From: Anaerolineales bacterium
GTDB taxonomy: Bacteria > Chloroflexota > Anaerolineae > Anaerolineales > Villigracilaceae
Reading direction: 5' to 3'
Assembly: GCA_014860745.1 (NCBI GenBank)
Contig: JACZJC010000020.1
Span: 1 to 64,000, forward strand
DNA: 64,000 nt
In this document: positions 24,122-32,280 of the stretch, one piece after another
Position numbering within the stretch: position 1 is the stretch's first letter
Layout of the letters: each line of letters begins with the position of its first letter
Notes under the pieces: generated by a model
Databases searched by the model: none
What the model saw: only the letters and a program-made list of their open reading frames with translations
What the model was told of the DNA's origin: nothing
Made by a program: the position numbers and the translations under genes

Positions 24122-24811
24122 ATGACCCGTTCAGAAATTAGCCGTGTAGCCCGCCCAAAGGGACAGGCGATTGCGACCTATGACTGTCTCAGCCGCTGGT
24201 ACGACTGTCTGTCTTCCAGCAGTGAATGGCCGCTCGCTGAGCAGGGATTGAATAAATTAAATGTCAACGCAGGCGAAACAGTACTTGAAATTGGTTTTGG
24301 TACTGGGCATGCCTTGCTTGCGCTGGCTAACGCTGTGGGTGAATCAGGCAGGGCGATTGGAATTGATATTTCGCAAGGCATGTTCAAAGTCGCCAGTAAT
24401 AGGATTGCCCGCGCAAATCTGTCTTGTCGCATCACTCTTGGACAGGGAGATGCCGCTGCTTTGTGCTTTCAAGCGAATTATTTTGATGCGATCTTCATTT
24501 CCTTTACGCTGGAATTATTCGACACTCCTGAAATTGCCATTGTTCTCTCGGAGTGTCGGCGTGTGCTGAAAGTTGATGGACGAATTTGTGTTGTGGCAAT
24601 GGCGCGCGACGAGCACGAGAATCTTCCTCAACGCATTTATGAGTGGTTCCACCAATACCTGCCAGCCTATGTGGATTGCCGTCCGATTTATGTTCAAATG
24701 GCACTGATGAAAGCTGGATTTCAAATTCAACAGGTTACCCGCAAACAAATGTGGGGCCTTCCAGTGGAGATTTGTATTGCACAAAATCCAAGAGAGAAAA
24801 ATGATGAATAA
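24122..24811 (+). CDS. Class I SAM-dependent methyltransferase (UbiE/MenG-like)
   Basis: 229 residues with SAM motif I VLEIGFGTGHALLALA, post-I IGIDISQGM, and motif II GDAAALCFQANYFDAIFISFTLELF. This is a methyltransferase_11/UbiE-like fold acting on a small molecule. The substrate is not readable. It overlaps the next gene (ATG 24801) by 11 bp and follows the dehydrogenase by 3 bp, so it belongs to the same operon and may methylate the pathway intermediate. Confidence 0.88.
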   Translation: MTRSEISRVARPKGQAIATYDCLSRWYDCLSSSSEWPLAEQGLNKLNVNAGETVLEIGFGTGHALLALANAVGESGRAIGIDISQGMFKVASNRIARANLSCRITLGQGDAAALCFQANYFDAIFISFTLELFDTPEIAIVLSECRRVLKVDGRICVVAMARDEHENLPQRIYEWFHQYLPAYVDCRPIYVQMALMKAGFQIQQVTRKQMWGLPVEICIAQNPREKNDE

Positions 24812-25328
24812 AGGAATAACAGCCAATCAACCTAAGGGGTTTCTGCGCTTCCTGTTTCGGTTGCCACTCTGGCTTTATCGAGTCAAATTGGGCTGGCTCC
24901 TGGACAAGCGTTTTCTCATGCTCACACACATCGGACGTAAAAGCGGACAGCCTCGTGAGGTAGTGCTTGAGGTAGTGCATGACGATTCGGAGACAGGCGT
25001 ATATTTTGTTGCGGCTGGATGGCGCGGAAAGGCAGATTGGTTTAAGAACATCCAATCAAATCCTGAGGTGCAAGTCATGGTTGGTTCGCGGACATTTAAA
25101 GCTAAAGCTGCTGTTGTGCAATTGGCCGAGGCTGCTTCCATTTTTTATCTCTATGCCCGCCGTCATCCATTTGCGTTTCGCGAACTCTCGCGCCTCATGA
25201 TGGGTGAAATGCTTCAGCCTGTTCAACGTGATTGTTTTTTGTTCGCGAACTCGGTGCCGCTGGTGAAATTGATTCCCTGCCTGTCTCTAAGAGAAGATAT
25301 TAAAAACGAGGGGAGAAATAATGGTTAA
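24801..25328 (+). CDS. Deazaflavin (F420)-dependent nitroreductase-family protein
   Basis: 175 residues from ATG 24801 (an in-frame ATG 24 bases upstream lies inside the methyltransferase and lacks an RBS). LTHIGRKSGQPREVVLEVV, VYFVAAGWRGKADWFKNI and NPEVQVMVGSRTFKAKA match the DDN/deazaflavin-dependent nitroreductase family, which use reduced F420 for two-electron reductions. The role in this operon is unknown, but it adds a second reductive step. It overlaps both neighbours, which indicates translational coupling. Confidence 0.85.
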   Translation: MMNKGITANQPKGFLRFLFRLPLWLYRVKLGWLLDKRFLMLTHIGRKSGQPREVVLEVVHDDSETGVYFVAAGWRGKADWFKNIQSNPEVQVMVGSRTFKAKAAVVQLAEAASIFYLYARRHPFAFRELSRLMMGEMLQPVQRDCFLFANSVPLVKLIPCLSLREDIKNEGRNNG

Positions 25329-25890
25329 TCTCTGGCTGGTCCGTCATGGTCAAACAGATTGGAATCTTACAGGCCGATGGCAGGGACAGGCTTCTGAAGC
25401 TCCCGGATTAAATGAAACGGGGCGTAAGCAGGCGTCAGTTGCCTCCGAAAAAATGAAAGGAATGGAAATCTCTGCCATTTACAGCAGTGACCTGCTTCGC
25501 GCAAAACAAACTGCAGAAGCGATTGCTGTCCCTTTGGAATTACCTGTTATTTTGGAACCACGTCTGCGCGAAATTAATCTTGGGGTTTGGGAAGGCATGC
25601 CCTCGGAAGATATCGAAATGCAATATCCGCAGGAACTGGCAGATCGAGCGCGAGATCCATTCCACACACACGCGCCAAATGGAGAATCACCATATGAAGT
25701 GGCAGAACGTGTGCTAAAGGCTGTAAACGAGATTGCCGATAGGCATCGTGATGAATCTGTTTTGATCGTCGCGCACGGAATCTCACTGGCGGTCATCATT
25801 TGTCACGCTGAAGGGTTCCCTGTAGAGGATGTGTACCAACATATTCCAGATAACGCAAAACCATATCGCGTGGATTGGGATGACCTGTAA
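25321..25890 (+). CDS. Histidine phosphatase (phosphoglycerate-mutase-like)
   Basis: 189 residues of the cofactor-independent-of-metal histidine phosphatase superfamily: LVRHGQTDWNLTGRWQGQ contains the RHG with the catalytic His, SSDLLRAKQTAEAIA the second Arg, LREINLGVWEGMPSEDI the Glu loop and VAHGISLAVI the second His. This form covers CobC alpha-ribazole phosphatases, sugar-phosphate phosphatases and GpmB-like enzymes. Given the B12 gene in the operon, alpha-ribazole-phosphate is one guess; a pathway phosphate ester is another. It overlaps the previous gene by 8 bp. Confidence 0.88.
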   Translation: MVNLWLVRHGQTDWNLTGRWQGQASEAPGLNETGRKQASVASEKMKGMEISAIYSSDLLRAKQTAEAIAVPLELPVILEPRLREINLGVWEGMPSEDIEMQYPQELADRARDPFHTHAPNGESPYEVAERVLKAVNEIADRHRDESVLIVAHGISLAVIICHAEGFPVEDVYQHIPDNAKPYRVDWDDL

Positions 25891-25910
25891 TTTGAGTTTC
25901 GGGTAAACAG

Positions 25911-27263
25911 ATGCAAATATTTAACTTCCTAAAACGATTAATGCACCCGCTGAACGCCAGTGAAAGGATGGATGTCACACAGGATGTTCGTCAATCTGCC
26001 GCCTCCAGTTTTGATTTTTTTCTATTGGTGGTATTGTCATGCAGCATCGCCACACTGGGACTAATCACCGATTCACCTGCCGTCATCATTGGCGCCATGC
26101 TGGTTGCGCCACTCATGTCTCCCATTATTGGCATTGGCTTGTCGTCCATTACCGGGGATTCGTTTTTAGCCCGTAATTCAACCATTGCATTATTTCGGGG
26201 TGCAGTCCTGGCGATTTTGCTGTCCAGCTTAATGACCCTGATCAATGTTAGATTGCCCTTTGTAGTTTTGCAGGAACTTCCCGGCGAAGTGTTGGCCCGT
26301 ACTCATCCATCTCCGATCGATCTGGTTGTTGCACTCGCTGGTGGTTTGGCCGCAGCGTACGCGCTTACGCGCCCCAATATCTCTGCGGCATTACCAGGTG
26401 TTGCGATTGCCACCGCACTCATGCCGCCACTTTGCACAGTGGGTATTGGCATTGCTCTCTTGAATTGGGATGTTGCGGGTGGGGCGCTTCTGCTCTTTAT
26501 TACCAATGCCATTACGATTGCCTTTGCCGCGGCATTGGTTTTCTTTCTGCGTGGGTTTTCGCCGGATACGCATCTTGTCAATCGACAACTTCCTCGTACC
26601 CTGGTTATTTCAGCTTTAATAACACTCACATTGCTTGTACCTTTAACTTATTACAGTGTTCAGTTTTTTCAACAGGCCAATCAGAATCGACTTATCAACG
26701 AGGTGGTTAATGAAGAGGTATCTCGTGTCGATGCAGAATTAGTTGAGATGGATTTATCTCGTACCGGTAACAACCTCGATATGGTCATCACAATAAGTAC
26801 AAGCAAAGCCCTGCGTTATGAACAGGTGATCACCTTGCAAAAAGCCATTGTGGATGGGCTTCAACTCCCGATTTCACTCAAGGTGAATCAGATTTTTACT
26901 GAACGGCTGGATCCACTTATCCCGCCGACACCAACTTTGACCAATACACTTGGTCCCAGCCCAACAGCGACATTAACTGCCACCCCTTTACCGCCTACCA
27001 TCACACCCACTTTTGCACCGACGGCTACGGCCATGCCGGGGTTGGCCCAGAGTATTGCTGCTGGATTGCCGCGTTTGCAGTTATATCAGTCTCCACAGGG
27101 GCCGGTCATTGGACAGATCCGCTCGGGACAGATATTGACAATGCTGTATGGCAGAGAAGAGATGGGAGGATTGATCTGGGTTGAAGTCGTGGATGTAGAG
27201 GGTAGAGTCGGTTGGATACCAGAAATTTATTTACAGGCGGTTACAGCCACCCCGTCGGAATAA
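25911..27263 (+). CDS. DUF389 membrane protein fused to an external SH3-like domain
   Basis: 450 residues. The first ~250 hold the DUF389 (TIGR00341-type) core with several membrane helices (SSFDFFLLVVLSCSIATLGL, PAVIIGAMLVAPLMSPIIGIG, ALPGVAIATALMPPLCTVGIG). After a ~90-residue soluble segment comes a Thr/Pro linker (~340-375; LTNTLGPSPTATLTATPLPP) and a C-terminal bacterial-SH3-like fold (LQLYQSPQGPVIGQIRSG, GWIPEIYLQAV). DUF389 is of unknown function, and the added extracytoplasmic SH3 suggests wall or peptide binding. It follows the phosphatase by 20 bp in the same operon. Confidence 0.85.
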   Translation: MQIFNFLKRLMHPLNASERMDVTQDVRQSAASSFDFFLLVVLSCSIATLGLITDSPAVIIGAMLVAPLMSPIIGIGLSSITGDSFLARNSTIALFRGAVLAILLSSLMTLINVRLPFVVLQELPGEVLARTHPSPIDLVVALAGGLAAAYALTRPNISAALPGVAIATALMPPLCTVGIGIALLNWDVAGGALLLFITNAITIAFAAALVFFLRGFSPDTHLVNRQLPRTLVISALITLTLLVPLTYYSVQFFQQANQNRLINEVVNEEVSRVDAELVEMDLSRTGNNLDMVITISTSKALRYEQVITLQKAIVDGLQLPISLKVNQIFTERLDPLIPPTPTLTNTLGPSPTATLTATPLPPTITPTFAPTATAMPGLAQSIAAGLPRLQLYQSPQGPVIGQIRSGQILTMLYGREEMGGLIWVEVVDVEGRVGWIPEIYLQAVTATPSE

Positions 27264-27280
27264 TATGAAAGGAAATATAT

Positions 27281-28765
27281 ATGTGTGGAATTGCAGGAAT
27301 CTATAAAGCACAATCGTCGCAAGATGTTGAACGGATGTTGGAAAAGATCGGTCACCGCGGACCGGATGGTCAGGGAGTAAAAAACCTGCCCGCAGGTACA
27401 TTGGGGCATGCCCGTTTGGCTATCATTGATGTGGAGGGCGGTTACCAGCCGATGGGATTTGACGATACCTGGATCGTTTTCAATGGCGAAATTTATAACT
27501 ATCGCGAATTGGCTCGTGAACACTTAAAAGATATACCCCTGAAAACGCATAGCGACACTGAAGTTATTGTTCAGCTCTATCGCAAATTTGGCCCGCCTGC
27601 CGTGAAATTACTCGATGGCATGTTTGCCTTTGCTCTCATACAGGGTGATGAGCTTTTCATGGCGCGCGACCCACTGGGAATTAAGCCGCTATATTGCGGT
27701 GAGCGGGATGGAAAGTTTTATTTTGCATCCGAGATCAAGGCTCTGGCGCTCGTGACTGATGAAATCCGTGAGTTTCCTGCGGGACACTGGTATCACTCAA
27801 AAACCGGCTGGCATGCTTTTTACGAAGTTGATCCCGAGTTACTGGAAATCAAAGAAGAGGGGCAAGCCATCGAAGCGATTCGTTCTACGCTGAAAGATGC
27901 AGTGCAAAAGCGCCTGCTCGCCGATGTGCCGGTGGGCATCAGCCTAAGCGGAGGTTTGGATAGCAGCATTGTTGCTTTACTTGCAAATGCAGGTACTGAT
28001 CATTTGCATTCGTTTGCCGTTGGCATGGATGGGAGTGAAGATCTACAGGCCGCACGCAAAATGGCGGATGTGCTGGGAACTCGCCACCATGAGCGGATAT
28101 ATACAGAACAGGAAATGCTGGCCGCGCTCCCGAAAGTGAACTATCACCTCGAATCCTTCGACCCCGCGCTTGTTCGTTCTGCCATTCCAAATTTTTTCCT
28201 GGCTGACATGGCTTCGAAATACGTCAAGGTCATTCTCACTGGCGAAGGCGCAGATGAGATCTATGCAGGCTACGATTACCTGCGTTCCTACGACAATCCT
28301 GAAATGCTGCAAAAGGAGATGGTGGGAATCACATCTGCTTTGCACAATACCAATCTCCAGCGTGCTGACCGTATCGCAATGGCATTTGGATTGGAAGCCC
28401 GCGTCCCATTTCTGGATGTGAAATCGGTTGCGCTGGGATTAGGGCTGCCTGCTCAATGGAAAACTCACCGCGAAAAGTCTGCCAAGTTTCTCCTGCGAAA
28501 ATCTTTTAGTGGTGATCTGCCAGATGAGATCACCAACCGTCCCAAACAGAAATTTTCAAAAGGAGCTGGCTCATCGGATGTGATTACCAAAAAGGTGGAT
28601 CAGGAAATTGCCGATCAGGAGTTCCACTCCGAACGTGCCCGACTGCTCTATCAATGGAACTACCGCCTGCCCAATAAAGAAGCTTTATACTATTACCGAA
28701 TTTTGCACGAGTTTTATCAAGATCAATGGATTTTTCCGACGATGGGACAGAGCCGCAGTTTGTAA
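27281..28765 (+). CDS. asnB: Asparagine synthase (glutamine-hydrolysing)
   Basis: 494 residues. An N-terminal class II glutamine amidotransferase domain starts MCGIAGIYK, with Cys2 as nucleophile after Met removal, HRGPDGQG, and WIVFNGEIYNYRELA. The C-terminal synthetase domain has the ATP PP-loop SLSGGLDSSIVALL, LTGEGADEIYAGY and R(I)AMAFGLEARVPFLD. It makes asparagine from aspartate, glutamine and ATP; in clusters such enzymes can also amidate or lactamise pathway products. Length fits the shorter bacterial/archaeal forms. RBS GAAAGGAAA precedes ATG 27281, 17 bp after the DUF389 gene. Confidence 0.92.
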   Translation: MCGIAGIYKAQSSQDVERMLEKIGHRGPDGQGVKNLPAGTLGHARLAIIDVEGGYQPMGFDDTWIVFNGEIYNYRELAREHLKDIPLKTHSDTEVIVQLYRKFGPPAVKLLDGMFAFALIQGDELFMARDPLGIKPLYCGERDGKFYFASEIKALALVTDEIREFPAGHWYHSKTGWHAFYEVDPELLEIKEEGQAIEAIRSTLKDAVQKRLLADVPVGISLSGGLDSSIVALLANAGTDHLHSFAVGMDGSEDLQAARKMADVLGTRHHERIYTEQEMLAALPKVNYHLESFDPALVRSAIPNFFLADMASKYVKVILTGEGADEIYAGYDYLRSYDNPEMLQKEMVGITSALHNTNLQRADRIAMAFGLEARVPFLDVKSVALGLGLPAQWKTHREKSAKFLLRKSFSGDLPDEITNRPKQKFSKGAGSSDVITKKVDQEIADQEFHSERARLLYQWNYRLPNKEALYYYRILHEFYQDQWIFPTMGQSRSL

Positions 28766-28780
28766 AAGGAGGAAGATATT

Positions 28781-29320
28781 ATGGAAGCCTTTGATTGGTA
28801 CTCCTGGGTTATCCTGCCTTTTATTGTATTTTTTGCACGTGTAGCGGATGTAACCCTTGGCACGCTTCGAATTATCTTTACCTCTCGCGGCAGGCGTAAT
28901 ATTGCTCCCCTACTTGGCTTTGTGGAAGTGTTTATTTGGATCGTAATTGTTGGGCAGATCGTAAAGAATGCACATAGCCTGACCGCTTACATTGGCTATG
29001 CCGCTGGCTTCGCAACAGGGACCTTTGTCGGAATGTTGATCGAGGAACGCATGGCAATGGGAACCCTGGTTTTGCGTATTATCCTCGCGAAAGGCGCAGA
29101 CGAACTTACCAACGCTTTACGAGGTGCCGGATTTGGCGTTACCAGTGTCAACGGTGAAGGCGGACAAGGACCAGTGAAATTACTCTACACAGTTGTTCAA
29201 CGCAAGAAACTGAGCACAGTTACCAACATAATCCATGAAATTTGTCCGGGCGCGTTTTTCTCTGTAGAGGAAATTCGATCCAGTGAGATGGGTATCTTTC
29301 CACGCTCAGGTCGCAGGTAG
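28781..29320 (+). CDS. UPF0316 (DUF5698/DUF2179) membrane protein
   Basis: 179 residues. Three N-terminal membrane helices (WVILPFIVFFARVADVTLGT, then LLGFVEVFIWIVIVGQIV and the AYIGYAAGFATGTFVGMLIE segment) are followed by a small soluble domain (GFGVTSVNGEGGQGPVKLLY, TNIIHEICPGAFFSVEEIRS). This is the UPF0316 pattern, of unknown function. It is the last gene of the operon, 15 bp after asnB with RBS AAAGGAGGA. Confidence 0.88.
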   Translation: MEAFDWYSWVILPFIVFFARVADVTLGTLRIIFTSRGRRNIAPLLGFVEVFIWIVIVGQIVKNAHSLTAYIGYAAGFATGTFVGMLIEERMAMGTLVLRIILAKGADELTNALRGAGFGVTSVNGEGGQGPVKLLYTVVQRKKLSTVTNIIHEICPGAFFSVEEIRSSEMGIFPRSGRR

Positions 29321-29356
29321 CTGGTTGGTGTCAGCAATATTCATAGTGCCTTGCTC

Positions 29357-29406
29357 AAGTCCTGCGCGTATCCCGGCAAGTCCAGGTTTCTTTTCTTGCA
29401 AGGCAA
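29357..29406 (+). repeat. Direct repeat, right copy (50 bp)
   Basis: Matches 19944-19993 at 48 of 50 positions, same orientation. It lies between the end of the B12 operon and the end of the convergent transporter gene, closing the island-like block. The preceding bases TCAAGTCCTGC also match part of the T arm of the tRNA at 19834-19905. Confidence 0.85.
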
Positions 29407-29449
29407 CTCAACTGGATTCCGTATTGGAATAAAGGGTACGTCGATAACT

Positions 29450-31417
29450 TTAATGGATTTCCTCTTCTTCGTGCACATGATAAGGCACATTGATGATCAC
29501 GATACCATGCTGACGTTTAAGCTGGCTGCGAAGAAGGTCTGCGGTGTTTGTGTGCAAGGTTCCAGTCAGGCGGTTTTCTGAAACAAACTCAGGCACAACA
29601 ATAGTGATGGTTTCGCCCGGCTGACGCTGCTGCGCAATTTCAGCGATATATCCAAGGATGGGTTCAAGAAAGAGGCGGTAGGGTGAATCCAGCATTACCA
29701 TACGAACACCTTCGCCCCAGGTTTCCCATTTTTGGCGGACCTTTTCAGCTTCCGCGGGTTCGATCGTTACATGCACCGCCGTTATGTCATCCGACAACAT
29801 TCGCGCATACCGCAGTGCGGCCAATGTGCCCTGATGCACGCCGCTGACGGGCATGATGACACGATGGCGGATGGTATGCGGGGGAATGATTCCGAAATTA
29901 TCGAGAGAAAGTTTCTTGGCGAGTTTGGAATAGTGATGGTGGATGAACCAGAAGGAAATGACCAGCACGGGAATGAGAATCAAGACCACCCATGCGCCGT
30001 CGCGGAATTTGGTGATGGCAAAAACCATCATCACAATTGCGGTACTCACCGACCCGAAGCCATTGATAACCATTTTGACACGCCAATCCTTTACGGAGCG
30101 GAGAGTCGAGCCGCGTTCCTGCTTTTCTTCACCCGGCTTAAGTTTGCCAATCTTGTGCCAGCGAAGAGCCATGCCTCCCTGGGAAAGCGTAAATGAAAGA
30201 AATACCCCGATCGCATACAAAGGTATCAACCTTGTCACGCTTGCATTGAAGATAACAAGGATGATGGAGGCGATCCCGGCAAGGGCAATGATTCCGCGCG
30301 AGTAGACCAGACGGCTGCCTCGATAGGTAAGCTGGCGGGGAAGGAAGCCGTCCTTGGCGACAAGCGCACCCAGTCGCGGGAAATCTGCAAATGCGGTATT
30401 GGCCGCCATAATAAGAATGACCGTTGTCGCGCCGATGAGCATAAGGTATAAGATTCCGCGGTCCACAAAAACCGTCCGCGCCAGTTGGGAGATCACGGTT
30501 TCGCTTTCCGAGGGGATGACACCGATTTCCTTGGCAAGATAGGATATGCCGAGAAATAAGGAACCCAGAATAAGCGACATCCATATGAGGGTGATGCCTG
30601 CATTTTTACTGCGAGGTTCCTTGAACGCGGTAATCCCGTTCGAGATGGCCTCGACCCCGGTCAGAGCCGTAGTGCCGCTGGCAAAGGCATGCAGGATCAA
30701 GAATGGGGTGATGGACGAAATGCCGTGGAGAGTCGCCAATTCCGGCGGATTGACGACAACCCCAAGCGAATTATTCATGAACAGGCGAAAAAGTCCCGTC
30801 CCAACGGTCAGGAACATCATTGTCACAAAGAAATAAGTCGGGATGGCAAATGCGGTGCCCGATTCCTTTACCCCGCGCAGGTTCATCGTCATGACGAACA
30901 ATATAAAAAATACGGATAGTGGAACCCGGTAATCGTAGAGCATTGGAAATGCGGATACGATCTGCGCAACCCCGGAAGCGATGGAAACGGACACCGTAAG
31001 AATGTAATCCGTCAGAAGCGAAGCCCCGGCAATCAATGCGGGCAGTTCTCCAAGGTTATCGCGCGCTACAATGTAGGCGCCGCCGCCATCCGGATACGCA
31101 TGGATCGTTTGCTCGTAGGAGATCGTGACGATTCCAAGCAGAATAACGATTGCAATCGAAATTGGAAATACAATCCCAAACGCCATCGTCCCGGCTGCGG
31201 CGAGAATGACAAGAATCTCCTGCGTGGCATAGGCAGTGGACGAGAGCGCATCCGAGGCAAAGACGGCGAGGCCGACCAGCTTTCCAATCGTTTGATGGGA
31301 TGCATCCGCAGTGGATAAGGGACGGCCTATGAACCAGGACCGAAATGTGCGCGGAGGTTCATAATCCGTGACACGTTCGATTATTGAAGTTTGTGAGTTG
31401 TCTTCGAGTTTGATCAT
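29450..31417 (-). CDS. KimA-like potassium transporter (APC superfamily, Usp-like C-terminus)
   Basis: 655 residues from ATG 31417, 11 bases after the previous gene's stop; an upstream in-frame ATG at 31474 would overlap that gene. The membrane part (~40-480) closely resembles B. subtilis KimA: GRPLSTADASHQTIGKLVGL, ASDALSSTAYATQEILVIL, YPDGGGAYIVARDNLGE, LTDYILTVSVSIASG and FASGTTALTGVEAISNGI. The C-terminal ~150 residues (RHRVIMPVSGVHQGTLAALR... DDITAVHVTIEPAEAEKVRQ) form a universal-stress-protein-like cytoplasmic domain as in KimA. Family knowledge makes it a proton-coupled K+ importer; the adjacent KdpDE-like pair supports a potassium role. No c-di-AMP riboswitch was seen upstream. Confidence 0.85.
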   Translation of the reverse strand: MIKLEDNSQTSIIERVTDYEPPRTFRSWFIGRPLSTADASHQTIGKLVGLAVFASDALSSTAYATQEILVILAAAGTMAFGIVFPISIAIVILLGIVTISYEQTIHAYPDGGGAYIVARDNLGELPALIAGASLLTDYILTVSVSIASGVAQIVSAFPMLYDYRVPLSVFFILFVMTMNLRGVKESGTAFAIPTYFFVTMMFLTVGTGLFRLFMNNSLGVVVNPPELATLHGISSITPFLILHAFASGTTALTGVEAISNGITAFKEPRSKNAGITLIWMSLILGSLFLGISYLAKEIGVIPSESETVISQLARTVFVDRGILYLMLIGATTVILIMAANTAFADFPRLGALVAKDGFLPRQLTYRGSRLVYSRGIIALAGIASIILVIFNASVTRLIPLYAIGVFLSFTLSQGGMALRWHKIGKLKPGEEKQERGSTLRSVKDWRVKMVINGFGSVSTAIVMMVFAITKFRDGAWVVLILIPVLVISFWFIHHHYSKLAKKLSLDNFGIIPPHTIRHRVIMPVSGVHQGTLAALRYARMLSDDITAVHVTIEPAEAEKVRQKWETWGEGVRMVMLDSPYRLFLEPILGYIAEIAQQRQPGETITIVVPEFVSENRLTGTLHTNTADLLRSQLKRQHGIVIINVPYHVHEEEEIH

Positions 31418-31427
31418 TTTTAATGGT

Positions 31428-32069
31428 TTATCCAAACAGATTGTTCCACGCCCAGATCGATGCGCCTTCCGCAAAAATAGAAAAGTACAGCAGGGCTGTT
31501 TGTGTCCATTGCCCCGGGAATTGAGTCAATTTTATTTGCAGCCCAAAGAAGGCAAGGATGATCAATATGGATCCCGCCCACGCTATCGTATTAACCGCCC
31601 AATTTCGGCGGGGCTGCTCGTCCGTTTGTGGCATGCCGGTAATGACATAAACCGTGGCTTTCAGATTTGATTCCAAAACCTGGCTCAGCGTCCTGCGAAT
31701 AATGCCCAGGCGGTGTTCTTCAAAACAAATGATGATGTCCCCCTCGCGCCATTCGGATTTAACCGCGTTCAACCAACTGTTTCCAATGTCGATTTTTGAA
31801 TCGACGATAATATTGCCGCCTGCCGTCATGGCAGACAAGGTTACAACCTGCCTGCGCAAACCTGGCTCAAGTGCCGCATCTCTGCTTAGACCGAGAAACT
31901 GGACGCGGCTTTCGAGCGCATTCGCCAACTCCCGTATTTTTCGCGCTGTGAGGGCAGGATCCACCCCGGCCTGAGGCACAAGAACAATTAATCGCCGGGC
32001 AGGTTGAGGGTCCGGAAGAGAGGCGGGCGTCAATTCGATTGCAGGGGGACGTTCATAAAGTTTTTTCAT
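31428..32069 (-). CDS. Membrane-anchored accessory protein of the K+ transporter locus, unknown family
   Basis: 213 residues. The first ~150 look like a soluble alpha/beta domain (RRLIVLVPQAGVDPALTARK, GDIIICFEEHRLGIIRRTLS, KATVYVITGMPQ) with a nucleotide-fold-like pattern that could be Usp-related; two membrane helices follow (NTIAWAGSILIILAFFGLQI and TALLYFSIFAEGASIWAW). I cannot assign a family. It is directly upstream of the KimA-like gene (10-bp gap), so it may regulate or assemble the transporter. RBS GAGGTGAT before ATG 32069 is strong. Confidence 0.6.
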   Translation of the reverse strand: MKKLYERPPAIELTPASLPDPQPARRLIVLVPQAGVDPALTARKIRELANALESRVQFLGLSRDAALEPGLRRQVVTLSAMTAGGNIIVDSKIDIGNSWLNAVKSEWREGDIIICFEEHRLGIIRRTLSQVLESNLKATVYVITGMPQTDEQPRRNWAVNTIAWAGSILIILAFFGLQIKLTQFPGQWTQTALLYFSIFAEGASIWAWNNLFG

Positions 32070-32149
32070 ATCACCTCATCGATGCTGTCATGGTATCAAC
32101 CCCGCGTAAAACGGTGACAAAAATTTCAGGCAATTGTGTAAAGAACAAA

Positions 32150-32176
32150 TAAAAACGCCCTTTTGCAAGGGCGCTG
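32150..32176 (-). terminator. Terminator of the KdpDE-like operon
   Basis: On the minus strand GCGCCCTTGCAAAAGGGCG is followed by TTTTTA. It lies about 105 bases past the response regulator stop and separates the two-component genes from the transporter genes. Confidence 0.8.
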
Positions 32177-32215
32177 TAAGCTGAGACGATATGTAAAGCG
32201 AGGCGGTTAGGCCGA

Positions 32216-32249
32216 AGCAATCTCCTTCACAGTGTTGGGGATTGCTTCA
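32216..32249 (-). other. Hairpin in the gap after the response regulator
   Basis: AAGCAATC/GATTGCTT arms with an interrupted inner stem, between the response regulator stop and the terminator. Its role is unclear; it may stabilise the 3' end of the message. The rest of the 211-bp gap holds only the terminator and the upstream region of the 32069 gene. Confidence 0.35.
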
Positions 32250-32280
32250 TCGGGCGATGCCTTTTTGCAATGACGATGAT

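Noticed and set aside
24777-24800. Earlier start of the deazaflavin reductase
   Set aside because: The ATG at 24777 lies within the methyltransferase with no RBS; ATG 24801 follows a GAGAGAAAA stretch and overlaps the previous stop.
32070-32280. Possible c-di-AMP (ydaO-type) riboswitch before the KimA-like operon
   Set aside because: None of the conserved ydaO-motif blocks are visible; only a terminator and a hairpin belonging to the gene upstream.
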